Below, one piece after another: positions 9,954 through 17,884 of a stretch of DNA of 64,000 bases. Each line of letters starts with the position of its first letter. Positions within the stretch are counted from its first letter, which is position 1. Source of the DNA: Variovorax sp. TBS-050B (GTDB lineage: Bacteria > Pseudomonadota > Gammaproteobacteria > Burkholderiales > Burkholderiaceae_C); the NCBI RefSeq assembly GCF_029893635.1, contig NZ_JARXYR010000002.1:4067001-4131000 (forward strand). The letters run 5' to 3'. Under the pieces are notes generated by a model, which saw only the letters and a list, made by a program, of their open reading frames with translations, was not told the DNA's origin and did no database searches. The translations under genes were made by a program, and so were the position numbers.

Positions 9954-9977
9954 ACGGGGCCTTGCGCCCCGTTTTTC
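9954..9977 (+). terminator. Rho-independent terminator after tRNA-Ser
   Basis: A 7-bp stem (ACGGGGC / GCCCCGT) with the 5-base loop CTTGC is followed by a T-run. It starts 14 bases after the tRNA CCA end and is well placed to end the tRNA transcript. Confidence 0.85.
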
Positions 9978-10103
9978 TTTGGTCCGCCAGCAGCGCCGGC
10001 CGCGGCATCAAAGCGAGAATTCACACTTTTTACCTCCGGCGGCTGTACGACGGCGCGCCCTCGGCAGAAGCTTCCACCCCTCACGACTCCGGGCGGGGAA
10101 GCA

Positions 10104-10379
10104 ATGATCCATCAGGTCATCCACAACGCGACCGTTACCTTGCAGCTGCCGTACTACCTGAGCGCCGATGCGGAAGTCGCGGCGCTGCGGGCTGCGGGCA
10201 TTCCGGTCGACGAACTCGGCAACGCGACATCGGGCTACCTGTTCGTGCGCACCACGGGCCGCGCGGACCATCGGACCAACACCTTCCGCTGGTTCGCCGC
10301 GGGCATCGGACAGCGCTTCGCCCACGCCGCGGCGCCGCCGTCCATGGTGCGGGCCGAGGGGCGGGTCTCGCCTGTTTGA
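10104..10379 (+). CDS. Hypothetical protein, 91 residues
   Basis: I do not recognise this protein. It opens MIHQVIHNATVTLQLPYYLS and has a mixed alpha/beta-looking composition with no signal peptide or membrane segment. The start at 10104 is preceded by GGGGAAGC. The reading frame continues upstream to 9948, but that extension would begin inside the tRNA terminator, so it is rejected. It lies between tRNA-Ser and another small unrecognised gene. Confidence 0.55.
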   Translation: MIHQVIHNATVTLQLPYYLSADAEVAALRAAGIPVDELGNATSGYLFVRTTGRADHRTNTFRWFAAGIGQRFAHAAAPPSMVRAEGRVSPV

Positions 10380-10512
10380 GGCCGGTCGATCGCCGGGGGG
10401 CCGGCTATTTTCGACGCCGTTGCGCTTCGACAACGGCACGCGCCCCTGCCACACGCAGACGTCTGGCGGTACCATCCAAAGGTCTTACTTTCTCGTCTGC
10501 AAAGGAACCCGG

Positions 10513-10869
10513 ATGGCCGGACAACAACACACGCCGTCGCGCGGCGACACGTCGCTCGAACGGACACTGGAGAAGACCGAGGCGGTGGCAGCCGATGTTC
10601 AACGCGCTTCCGACAACCTGGCGGTCGTGAACACGGTGCTCGGGCAGGAACTGCCCGAAGAGATCCAGGTGGGCGAAGTGGCCCAGGCGATCGAGCACAC
10701 CAGCCAGCTCGAGGAGAAGCTCGCGAAGTCCGCCGAGACGCTGGCCGAGGTCAACGCCGCACTGAGCGAGGAGATCGAGAAGCGCCTGGAAATCACCGCC
10801 CAGCGCGACGAGAGCCAGGCCGAGGCGAAGGAACTCAAGGCGCGGATCCGGTCCGGCGCCGCGGACTGA
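10513..10869 (+). CDS. Small coiled-coil hypothetical protein
   Basis: This 118-residue protein is almost wholly helical, with an acidic, heptad-like sequence over residues 15-115 (for example TSQLEEKLAKSAETLAEVNA and LSEEIEKRLEITAQRDESQ). That suggests a dimeric coiled coil. There is no signal peptide or known catalytic motif. The ATG lies 9 bases after AAAGGAA, and an upstream in-frame extension to 10168 overlaps the preceding gene and has no coding character. It is followed after 108 bases by a receiver-domain gene, but no link in function can be shown. Confidence 0.7.
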   Translation: MAGQQHTPSRGDTSLERTLEKTEAVAADVQRASDNLAVVNTVLGQELPEEIQVGEVAQAIEHTSQLEEKLAKSAETLAEVNAALSEEIEKRLEITAQRDESQAEAKELKARIRSGAAD

Positions 10870-10977
10870 ACGAGCGCCCGCCGCCCTGCTGGACGGAACG
10901 CCGCTCCTTATCCCTTCTCCTACGCAGCCAGCGCATCCGGCACGTTACGCTATTGGTTCTCAAGGCGAAACCACGGC

Positions 10978-11370
10978 ATGGCCCTCATCACGTTCCTCGT
11001 CGAGGACAACAAGACCATCAGGGACAACCTGGTCCCCGCGCTCGAAGATCTGGTCGACGGTCAGGTCGTCGGCTTCGCCGAAACCGAATCCGATGCGCTC
11101 GCCTGGCTCGCCGCCCATCCCCACGACTGGCAACTGCTCATCGTCGACCTGTTCCTGAAGGAAGGCTCGGGCCTCGGCGTGCTCTCGGGCTGCCGGTCCC
11201 GCGGTCCCGGGCAGCGCGTGGTGGTGCTGAGCAACTACGTGACGGCCGACATCCGGGTGCGTTGCGAGGCCCTCGGTGCGGACGCGGTCTTCGACAAGTC
11301 GCGCGATCTCGACGCCTTCATCGACTACTGCAACACCGACCGCCCCTCGGGACATGCCGTACTGGCCTGA
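10978..11370 (+). CDS. Stand-alone response-regulator receiver domain protein
   Basis: This is a 130-residue CheY-like receiver with no output domain. The acidic pocket is Glu9/Asp10 (LVEDNKT), the phospho-acceptor is Asp57 (LLIVDLFLKEG), the switch residue is Ser85 (VVLSNY) and the conserved lysine is Lys107 (VFDKSRD). No histidine kinase or effector gene is adjacent, so its partner is unknown. Such single-domain receivers act by protein-protein contact or as phosphate sinks. It ends ahead of a strong bidirectional terminator shared with the opposing LivJ-type gene. Confidence 0.88.
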   Translation: MALITFLVEDNKTIRDNLVPALEDLVDGQVVGFAETESDALAWLAAHPHDWQLLIVDLFLKEGSGLGVLSGCRSRGPGQRVVVLSNYVTADIRVRCEALGADAVFDKSRDLDAFIDYCNTDRPSGHAVLA

Positions 11371-11392
11371 AGAAGCGCCATGTCCCCAAAGA

Positions 11393-11414
11393 AAAAGGGC
11401 CCGAAGGCCCTTTT
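11393..11414. terminator. Bidirectional terminator between receiver gene and livJ-like gene
   Basis: A perfect 9-bp inverted repeat (AAAAGGGCC / GGCCCTTTT) surrounds a CGAA tetraloop. Read on either strand it gives a GC stem followed by Ts. It sits between two convergent genes, 22 bases after the receiver-domain stop and 39 bases after the livJ-like stop, so it can end both. Confidence 0.88.
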
Positions 11415-11453
11415 CTCTTTGGCGCGCGCCCATGACGGCGCGCCGCGCATCGA

Positions 11454-12662
11454 TCAGCGCACCACGGCGATCTGGGTGCGCACACCACCCTTGTACGTGA
11501 ACAGGGTCAGTGCGCCGTTCTTGATGTCGCCCTTCTCGTCGAAGGCGATCGGGCCCGTCACGCCCTTGTACTGCACCTTGCCGACTTCGGGCAGGTACTT
11601 CTCGGGGTCGGCGGAACCGGCCTTGACCATGGCTTCGGCCAGCACGTTGACCGCGTCGTAGACGTACGGTGCATAGATCTGCACGTCGACGCCGTTCTTG
11701 GTCTTGAACTTGGCCTTGAAGTCCTCGAGCGGCTGCTTGAAGTCGCCGTCGACACCGCCGGCTTCGGCGCAGACCACCATCTCCTCGCCGATGGCGTCGC
11801 CCGCGAGCTTGGGCAGCTCGCCGGTGCACAGGCCGTCGCCGCCCATGAACTTGACGTTCAGGCCGAGCTGCTTGACCTGCTTGAGCATCGGGCCGCCCAC
11901 GGCGTCCATGCCGCCGAAGAACAGCACGTCGGGCTTGGCCGACTTGAGCTTGGTCAGGATGGCGTTGAAGTCGGTCGACTTGTCGGTCGTGAATTCATGG
12001 CCGACGATCGTCGCGCCGGCGGCCTTGGCCGCCTTCTCGAATTCCTCGGCAACGCCCTGGCCGTAGGCCGTGCGGTCGTCGATCACGGCGATGTTCTTGC
12101 CCTTGAGGGTCTCGACGGCGTACTTGCCGAGCGTGCCGCCGAGCTGGGTGTCGTCGGCCACCACGCGGAAGGTGGTCTTGAAGCCCTGGCGGGTGTACTT
12201 CGGGTTCGTGGCCGAAGGCGAGATCTGGGGAATGCCCGCGTCGCTGTAGAGCTTGGAGGCGGGGATGGTGGTGCCGGAATTCAGGTGGCCCACCACGCCG
12301 TTGACCTTGCTGTCGACCAGCTTCTGCGCAACGGCGGTGCCCTGCTTCGGATCGCCGGCGTCGTCTTCGGGCACCAGTTCGAACTTGGCCACCTTGTCGC
12401 CGATCTTCAGGTTCTTGGCGTTCAGGTCTTCGATCGCCATCTTGGCGCCGAACTCGTTGTCCTTGCCGAGGTGCGCAATGGGACCGCTGGTCGGTGCCAC
12501 GTGGCCGATCTTCACGACCAGAGCGTCGGCCGGAGGTGCAGCGGGTGCCGGGGCTGCCGCGCTGGGCGCCGGGGCAGCAGCGGGCGCTGCGGCTTCTTCT
12601 TTCTTGCCGCAAGCCACCAGCGTGATTGCAGCCAGTGCGACTGCAGTCCATTTCAATTGCAT
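11454..12662 (-). CDS. Branched-chain amino-acid ABC transporter substrate-binding lipoprotein (LivJ type)
   Basis: This is a 402-residue type I periplasmic binding protein of the Leu/Ile/Val family. It opens with a lipoprotein signal whose lipobox is LVAC (Cys18), then an Ala/Pro-rich linker (residues about 23-47), then the family start VVKIGHVAPTSGPIAHLGKDNEFG and blocks such as VVGHLNSGTTIPASKLY and DDRTAYGQGVAEEFEKAA. Lipidation plus a proline-rich tether differs from the soluble LivJ of E. coli. A strong site, GGAGG, stands 6 bases before the ATG. No LivHMGF permease genes are adjacent, so it must work with components encoded elsewhere. Confidence 0.92.
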   Translation of the reverse strand: MQLKWTAVALAAITLVACGKKEEAAAPAAAPAPSAAAPAPAAPPADALVVKIGHVAPTSGPIAHLGKDNEFGAKMAIEDLNAKNLKIGDKVAKFELVPEDDAGDPKQGTAVAQKLVDSKVNGVVGHLNSGTTIPASKLYSDAGIPQISPSATNPKYTRQGFKTTFRVVADDTQLGGTLGKYAVETLKGKNIAVIDDRTAYGQGVAEEFEKAAKAAGATIVGHEFTTDKSTDFNAILTKLKSAKPDVLFFGGMDAVGGPMLKQVKQLGLNVKFMGGDGLCTGELPKLAGDAIGEEMVVCAEAGGVDGDFKQPLEDFKAKFKTKNGVDVQIYAPYVYDAVNVLAEAMVKAGSADPEKYLPEVGKVQYKGVTGPIAFDEKGDIKNGALTLFTYKGGVRTQIAVVR

Positions 12663-12806
12663 GAGAACCTCCAGAACATGGATAGAAAAAACGAAAAACC
12701 GGTCGTGTGATCCGGGCGCGCAGACCTCGCAAGTTTCGCGCCGCAGACCAGCGGCACCCTCACGCCTTCCGACCTGGCGCGCAGTTTAGCCCAAGCCTTA
12801 CACCTG

Positions 12807-13197
12807 TTAAGTTGGCGTAGACCCTGGGTTTTCCGAGAGCTCGGCGGCCATCGCCTCGATGACCAGCGCGCGCAGCACGGCCTCGATTTCCTCGCGCAAC
12901 CGGGGCACCATCGCGTCGAGCTGCTGCTGCACCGCGGCCGACACGGTGTCGCTCAGACGCTCCTCGAGCGAGAGGTCCACGCGCTGCAGCAACCCGGTGC
13001 AGCAACTGCTCCTCGAGGCGCACGATGTCGGCCTCGGGGCGCTGCGCGGCCGGCGGCAGCGCCACCGCCTGTGCGGGGTCGATCGGCGGTGCCGTTGCGG
13101 CCGATTTGGCGCCGTCGGTCGCGGGCTCGGAAGGCAGGTCGAGCACCGTGGTGAGCGTGGGAACGAACCGGGGCGGCGTGCGCAGCGTGCTGGCCAT
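12807..13197 (-). pseudogene. DUF2486-like protein gene with a one-base frameshift
   Basis: The gene starts MASTLRTPPRFVPTLTTVLDLP, overlapping the holC stop as TGATG. The frame stays sensible to RLEEQLLHRV, then shifts. The matching C-terminal part (LQRVDLSLEERLSDTVSAAV to the stop at 12807) lies in another frame. The whole span is 391 bases, one more than a multiple of three. Dropping one T from the GTTG at about 12992-12994 restores LLHRVLQRVDLSLEER and an uninterrupted protein of about 129 residues. Small proteins of this kind next to holC are common in Burkholderiales. Either the gene is broken in this strain or the base is an assembly error. The product's function is not known. Confidence 0.7.
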
Positions 13198-13640
13198 CAG
13201 GAGGCGCTCCTTGCAAAGTCGTGCGGCTGTATCGAATAGCCGCGATCGGCATAGTGGCGCCAGCGCGAGCGGCCGATCTGACGGTCCTCGGGCTCGCTGC
13301 TCACGATGTCGATCAGCCGCTCGAAGCGCTCGAAGCCCGCCGGCACCGCGGGCCCGAGATTCACGAGCATCTCGCGGTGCGGCAGCGCAGCGGCCTCCGC
13401 GTCGCCGGCGCAAAGCACGACCGGCGAGCGGCTCAGCAGATGGGGCGGCGCATCGGCGCGGCAATGCGCGACGAAATCGCAGGGCGAGAGCTGCCAGAGC
13501 GCGGCATCGATGGCGTCGAGCATCTGCGGCTCGCCGACGACCACCACGCGCAGGCCGCGGGCGTTCACGGCCTTGCGCACCAGGCGGCAGGCGTAGCCGG
13601 CCTTGTCCGGCGTGTTGAAGTGGAAGCCGATTTCGGTCAC
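13197..13640 (-). CDS. holC: DNA polymerase III subunit chi (HolC)
   Basis: HolC is the clamp-loader accessory subunit that links polymerase III to single-strand-binding protein. The 147-residue product opens VTEIGFHFNTPDKAGYACRLVRKA and ends with the family pattern RWRHYADRGYSIQPHD. It uses a GTG start that overlaps the pepA stop as GTGA, and its own stop overlaps the next start as TGATG. It therefore belongs to a pepA-holC-DUF2486 operon with tight translational coupling, an arrangement known in many proteobacteria. Confidence 0.92.
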   Translation of the reverse strand: MTEIGFHFNTPDKAGYACRLVRKAVNARGLRVVVVGEPQMLDAIDAALWQLSPCDFVAHCRADAPPHLLSRSPVVLCAGDAEAAALPHREMLVNLGPAVPAGFERFERLIDIVSSEPEDRQIGRSRWRHYADRGYSIQPHDFARSAS

Positions 13641-15175
13641 TGGACGGAGCGGGCCTTTCGCGCGGCGGCGCTGCTGCCGGTCTTGCGCGCGCTCTTGCTG
13701 GGCGACGGCGCCGCGGCCGACGTGCCGCGCGCGCGCGCCATGAGGTAGTTGACCAGCAGGCCCACCGGCCGGCCGGTCGCGCCCTTGGCCGCCCCGCTCT
13801 TCCACGCGGTGCCCGCGATGTCGAGGTGCGCCCAGGCGAAGTCGCCCGCGAAGCGCTGCAGGAACTTGGCCGCGGTGATCGCACCGCCGGCGCGGCCCGC
13901 GACGTTCGCGACGTCGGCGAAATTGCTCTTCAGGCCCTCGGCGTATTCGTCGTCGAGCGGCAGGCGCCAGCAGCGGTCCTGCGACGCCTCGCCGGCCGCC
14001 TGCAGCGCCGCGGCGAGCGCATCGTCGCTCGTGAACAGGCCGCTGCGCACGCCGCCCAGCGCGACCACGCAGGCGCCCGTGAGCGTGGCGATGTCGATCA
14101 CCGCGGCCGGCTCGTAGCGCTTGGCATAGGTGAGCGCGTCGCAGAGGATCAGGCGCCCCTCGGCGTCGGTGTTGAGCACTTCGATGGTCTGCCCGCTCAT
14201 GCTGGTGACCACGTCGCCGGGCTTGAGGGCCCGGCCGTCGTTCATGTTCTCGCAGGCGGGCACCAGGCCCACCACGTTGATGGCCGGCTGGATCTCGCCC
14301 AGCGCGCGGAAGGTGCCGAGCACGCTGGCCGCACCGCACATGTCGAACTTCATCTCGTCCATCTCGGCCGCGGGCTTGAGCGAGACGCCGCCGGTGTCGA
14401 AGGTGATGCCCTTGCCGACCAGCACCACCGGCGCCTGGTCCTTCGGGCCGCCCTGGTAGCGCAGCACGATGAAGCGCAGCGGCTCGGCCGAACCCTGCGC
14501 AACGGCGGCGAAGGAGCCCATGCCGAGCTTCTGCACGTCCTTCGGACCGAGCACCTCGCACTTGATGCGCGGCAGCCGGCCCAGTTCCTTGGCCGCGTCG
14601 GCCAGCAGCGTGGGCGTGCAGTGATTGCCGGGGCGGTTGCCCCATTCCTTGGCCAGCTCGATGCCCGACACGGTGGCGCGCGCCTCGCCGAAGGCCTGGG
14701 TCACGGCCGCCGCGTCCGCCACGCCGAGCACCAGTTGCCGGATGCTGCGGCCGCCCTCGCCGTTCGAGGCCTTCGACTTGGTGGTGGTGTAGACGTAGCT
14801 CGCATCCGCCGCGGCGGCCACGGCGCTCGCGACGGCGGCGCCATCGGCCTCGTGGGCGAACACCATCACCACCCGCTTGGGTCCCTGCGCCTTGGCTGCA
14901 TTGACCGCCGCGAGCACGCCGGTGCGCACCGACTCGGGCTTGCCGTCGCCGATCGCCGCGAGCACCACGCGCGAGGCCGCGACCTCGTCGGGATGGTAGA
15001 GCGCGAGCAGCTTGCCGGCCTTGTCGGGCAGGTCGCCGGCCTTGCGGGCGCTGGCGATCCGTGCGGAGAGGGGGTCCTTGGCGCCGATCGGCGCGCTGCC
15101 GACCAGCACGATCAGGACGTCGGATTTTTCGGCCGCGGCGCGGGCGACGGTGAGGGTCTTGAGCTGAAAGTCCAT
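13637..15175 (-). CDS. pepA: Leucyl (cytosol) aminopeptidase PepA
   Basis: This is an M17 metallo-aminopeptidase of 512 residues that removes N-terminal residues from peptides in the cytoplasm; in some bacteria it also binds DNA. The C-terminal catalytic domain carries the metal and active-site blocks VGKGITFDTGGVSLKP, MKFDMCGAASVLG and the signature NTDAEGRL. The C-terminus has an Ala/Ser/Lys-rich tail (TSAAAPSPSKSARKTGSSAA) not usual in E. coli PepA. The ATG is preceded by AAAGGATT. It is transcribed away from lptF, and only 21 bases separate the two starts. Confidence 0.96.
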   Translation of the reverse strand: MDFQLKTLTVARAAAEKSDVLIVLVGSAPIGAKDPLSARIASARKAGDLPDKAGKLLALYHPDEVAASRVVLAAIGDGKPESVRTGVLAAVNAAKAQGPKRVVMVFAHEADGAAVASAVAAAADASYVYTTTKSKASNGEGGRSIRQLVLGVADAAAVTQAFGEARATVSGIELAKEWGNRPGNHCTPTLLADAAKELGRLPRIKCEVLGPKDVQKLGMGSFAAVAQGSAEPLRFIVLRYQGGPKDQAPVVLVGKGITFDTGGVSLKPAAEMDEMKFDMCGAASVLGTFRALGEIQPAINVVGLVPACENMNDGRALKPGDVVTSMSGQTIEVLNTDAEGRLILCDALTYAKRYEPAAVIDIATLTGACVVALGGVRSGLFTSDDALAAALQAAGEASQDRCWRLPLDDEYAEGLKSNFADVANVAGRAGGAITAAKFLQRFAGDFAWAHLDIAGTAWKSGAAKGATGRPVGLLVNYLMARARGTSAAAPSPSKSARKTGSSAAARKARSVQ

Positions 15176-15196
15176 AATCCTTTTTTTCCTCGAACG

Positions 15197-16333
15197 ATGT
15201 TATTCCATTCTTCCCTACGCAAGGAGCTGTCGCGCAGCTTCGGAGCGACCCTCGTGGTCCTGGTCACCATCGTGATGACCATGATGCTCATCCGCACGCT
15301 CGGGCTGGCCTCCAAGGGCAGCGTGAACCCGTCGGAAGTGTTCCTGGTGATGGCGTACACGGTGCTCGGCTACATGCCGACCATCCTGAGCCTGAGCCTG
15401 TTCGTGGCGATCGTCGGCACGCTCTCGCGCATGTACCGCGACAGCGAGATGGTGATCTGGTTCTCCAGCGGCCGCGGCCTGGCCGACTTCGTCCAGCCCC
15501 TGTTCCGCTTCGCCTGGCCGGTGCTGGTGCTGATCGCGGTCATGGCGCTGGTGGGCTGGCCCTGGGCCAATTCGCAGACCATCGGCATGCGCAGCCAGTA
15601 CGAGCGGCGCAGCGACATCGAGCGCGTGTCGCCCGGTGAATTCCGCGAATCGTCCGGCCGCATGCGGGTGTTCTTCATCGACAAGGACACGCCCGACAAC
15701 GCCACCGCGACCAACGTGTTCATCTGGTCCATCGAGCGCGGGCTGCAGATCACGACCTCCGCGCGCAGCGGCCGCATCGAGGACATCGGCAACAACCGCT
15801 ACCTGATGCTCAGCAACGGCCAGCGGCTCGAGCGTCCGCTGCTGCCCACCTCGGGCCTGAAGATCAGCGAGTTCGAGACCTACGGCACCCGCGCCGGCGG
15901 CAACACCGACTTCACCGCCGACAACACGCCGGCACGTGCCAAGCCCACGCTGCAGCTGCTGCGCGAGCCGGGCAACGCGAGCCGGGGCGAGCTGGCCTGG
16001 CGCGTGGGCATGCTGTTTGCGGCGATCAACTTCGTGCTGCTGGCGCTCACCGTGTCGAGCGTGAATCCGCGGGTGGGCCGCAGCGGCAACCTGCTCTTCG
16101 CGCTGTTCGCCTTCGTCGTCTACTACAACATGCTCAACCTCGGGCAGAGCTGGATCAGCGCCGGGCGCTACGGCATGGGCTCGTTCATGCTGCTGCTGCA
16201 CGGCGGCGTCATGCTGGTGGCGCTGGCGTGGCTGGGGCTGCGCAACAACAACTGGGGCCGGCGCCGCAAGACCGAGCGCGTGATGGCCGGCGGCCTGCCG
16301 TCCCAGCCACAGAAAATCGACCCGACCTCGTGA
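15197..16333 (+). CDS. lptF: LPS export ABC transporter permease LptF
   Basis: LptF is one of two inner-membrane permeases of LptB2FG, which extracts lipopolysaccharide from the inner membrane and pushes it to LptC/LptA. The 378-residue protein has three membrane segments up to about residue 125, a periplasmic beta-jellyroll (about 130-265) and three more segments after residue 275. It opens MLFHSSLRKELSRSFGATLV. It shares GTGA with the lptG start, and the pair is co-transcribed. The ribosome-binding site is weak (TCCTCGAACG), and any promoter must lie inside pepA because only 21 bases separate the divergent starts. Confidence 0.94.
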   Translation: MLFHSSLRKELSRSFGATLVVLVTIVMTMMLIRTLGLASKGSVNPSEVFLVMAYTVLGYMPTILSLSLFVAIVGTLSRMYRDSEMVIWFSSGRGLADFVQPLFRFAWPVLVLIAVMALVGWPWANSQTIGMRSQYERRSDIERVSPGEFRESSGRMRVFFIDKDTPDNATATNVFIWSIERGLQITTSARSGRIEDIGNNRYLMLSNGQRLERPLLPTSGLKISEFETYGTRAGGNTDFTADNTPARAKPTLQLLREPGNASRGELAWRVGMLFAAINFVLLALTVSSVNPRVGRSGNLLFALFAFVVYYNMLNLGQSWISAGRYGMGSFMLLLHGGVMLVALAWLGLRNNNWGRRRKTERVMAGGLPSQPQKIDPTS

Positions 16334-17436
16334 AAACCATCCGCCGCCTGATCTACGTCGAGGCCCTGAAAGCCGTGGCTTTCGTGACCCTCGGCTTCCT
16401 GAGCCTGTTCTTCTTCTTCGACTTCGTCGACGAGCTGCAGTCGATCGGCCGCCCCGAAAGCCTGGCCTACGGCCCCGGACAGGCGCTGATCTACGTGACG
16501 CTGCTGATCCCGAGCCATCTCTACGAACTGCTGCCGATCGCCGTGCTCATCGGCTGCATCTTCGTGATGGCGCGGCTCGCACAGAGCTCGGAATACACCA
16601 TCCTGCGAACCAGCGGGCTCGGCCCCTGGCGCGCGCTGCGCACCCTGCTGCTGCTGGGCCTGGGCTTCGTCGTGCTGACCTTCGCCGTGGGCGACTACAT
16701 CGCGCCCGCGTCCGAGCGCACCGGGCAGTTGCTCAAGTCGCGCTACCAGGGCACCTATTCCTTCGTGGGCAACACCGGCGCATGGCTCAAGGAGAAGCGC
16801 GACAACGTCTCCTATGCGGTCAACGTGCTGTCGATCGCGCGCGACGGCGCGCTCAAGAACGCGCGCATCTTCGAGTTCGACGCCAACGGCTACGTGCGCA
16901 AGCAGCTCGTGGCGTCCTCGGCGCGCATCGAGGACGACCACTGGACGCTGTCGGACGTCGAGACGCAGGAGTACGACACCCGCAACGCCGACAAGGCGCG
17001 CATCGTGACCACCAAGGTGTCGCAGCTCGACTGGCCCACCACGCTCACGGCCGAAATGGTGTCGGTGGCGCTGCTGCGGCCCGACCGCATGGGCACCATC
17101 GACCTGTTCGACTACATCCGCCACCTCGACGCCAACGGCCAGACCGCGCAGCGCTACGAGATCCAGTTCTGGCGCAAGGTCTTCTATCCGCTCTCGTGCC
17201 TGGTGATGGTGGTGCTCGCCCTGCCCTTCGCCTACCTGCACTTCCGCCAGGCCGGCATCACTACCTACGTGTTCGGCGGCGTGATGATCGGCATCAGCTT
17301 CTTCCTGCTGAACAACGTGTTCGGCTACCTCGGCAACCTGAGCAACTGGTCGCCGATGCTCACGGCGGCGGCGCCGGGGCTCATCTATTCGGTGATGTCG
17401 CTGGCCGCGTTCAGCTGGCTGGTGCTTCGAAGGTAG
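16330..17436 (+). CDS. lptG: LPS export ABC transporter permease LptG
   Basis: LptG is the partner permease of LptF in LPS transport, 368 residues. It has the same plan: three N-terminal membrane segments, a periplasmic jellyroll (about residues 130-260) and three C-terminal segments (LVMVVLALPFAYLHFRQAG, GGVMIGISFFLLNNVFGYLG and the final one). The GTG start overlaps the lptF stop by four bases, and it replaces an in-frame upstream start that lies inside lptF. The chelatase-like gene follows after 7 bases. Confidence 0.94.
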   Translation: MKTIRRLIYVEALKAVAFVTLGFLSLFFFFDFVDELQSIGRPESLAYGPGQALIYVTLLIPSHLYELLPIAVLIGCIFVMARLAQSSEYTILRTSGLGPWRALRTLLLLGLGFVVLTFAVGDYIAPASERTGQLLKSRYQGTYSFVGNTGAWLKEKRDNVSYAVNVLSIARDGALKNARIFEFDANGYVRKQLVASSARIEDDHWTLSDVETQEYDTRNADKARIVTTKVSQLDWPTTLTAEMVSVALLRPDRMGTIDLFDYIRHLDANGQTAQRYEIQFWRKVFYPLSCLVMVVLALPFAYLHFRQAGITTYVFGGVMIGISFFLLNNVFGYLGNLSNWSPMLTAAAPGLIYSVMSLAAFSWLVLRR

Positions 17437-17443
17437 CGGCGCG

Positions 17444-17821
17444 GTGGCCACCACGCACAACGCCAGGGGCATCGTGCTGCTCGCGCACGGCTCGCGCGAC
17501 GCGCGCTGGCGCGAGCCGATCGAGGCGGTGGCCGCGCGCGTCACGGCGCTCGATCCGCAGGCCCGCGTGACCTGCGCCTACATGGAGCTCGCCGCGCCCG
17601 ACCTGCGCACCGCGGCCGGCGCACTCGTCGCGAGCGGCGCCCGGCGGCTGCGCATCGTGCCGCTCTTCCTCGGCATGGGCAAGCATGCGCGCGAAGACCT
17701 CCCGCTGCAGGTCGAGGCGCTGCAGCAAGCCTGGCCCGACGTGGACTTCGAACTCGCCGACATCGTCGGGGAATCGCCCGAGCTGGTCGATCTGCTCGCC
17801 AGAATTGCAAGCAAACCTTGA
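17444..17821 (+). CDS. CbiX-type sirohydrochlorin chelatase family protein
   Basis: This is a short, 125-residue single-domain CbiX/SirB-like protein, of a type that inserts metal into sirohydrochlorin on the way to sirohaem or cobalamin. It shows the family opening GIVLLAHGSRDARW with a metal-binding histidine and the second block VPLFLGMGKHAREDLP. The start is GTG, 7 bases after the lptG stop. Being next to cysB suggests it supplies sirohaem for sulfite reductase, which is inference. Short forms act as homodimers. Confidence 0.82.
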   Translation: MATTHNARGIVLLAHGSRDARWREPIEAVAARVTALDPQARVTCAYMELAAPDLRTAAGALVASGARRLRIVPLFLGMGKHAREDLPLQVEALQQAWPDVDFELADIVGESPELVDLLARIASKP

Positions 17822-17823
17822 AC

Positions 17824-17881
17824 TTCAAGCGATTTCAATAGACTTCAAAGGCATAATAAATTCCGCAATAAGACGGAATTT
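17824..17881 (+). promoter_or_regulatory. Control region of cysB: three phased TTCAA motifs and a palindrome
   Basis: TTCAA occurs at 17824, 17834 and 17844, exactly 10 bases apart, so all three lie on one face of the helix. A CATAAT -10-like hexamer follows at 17852-17857. Next comes a perfect inverted repeat, AAATTCCG (17858-17865) and CGGAATTT (17874-17881), ending 3 bases before the cysB ATG. The layout suggests binding by a LysR-type regulator, most simply CysB itself. This is inference from pattern alone. Confidence 0.5.
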
Positions 17882-17884
17882 GAT

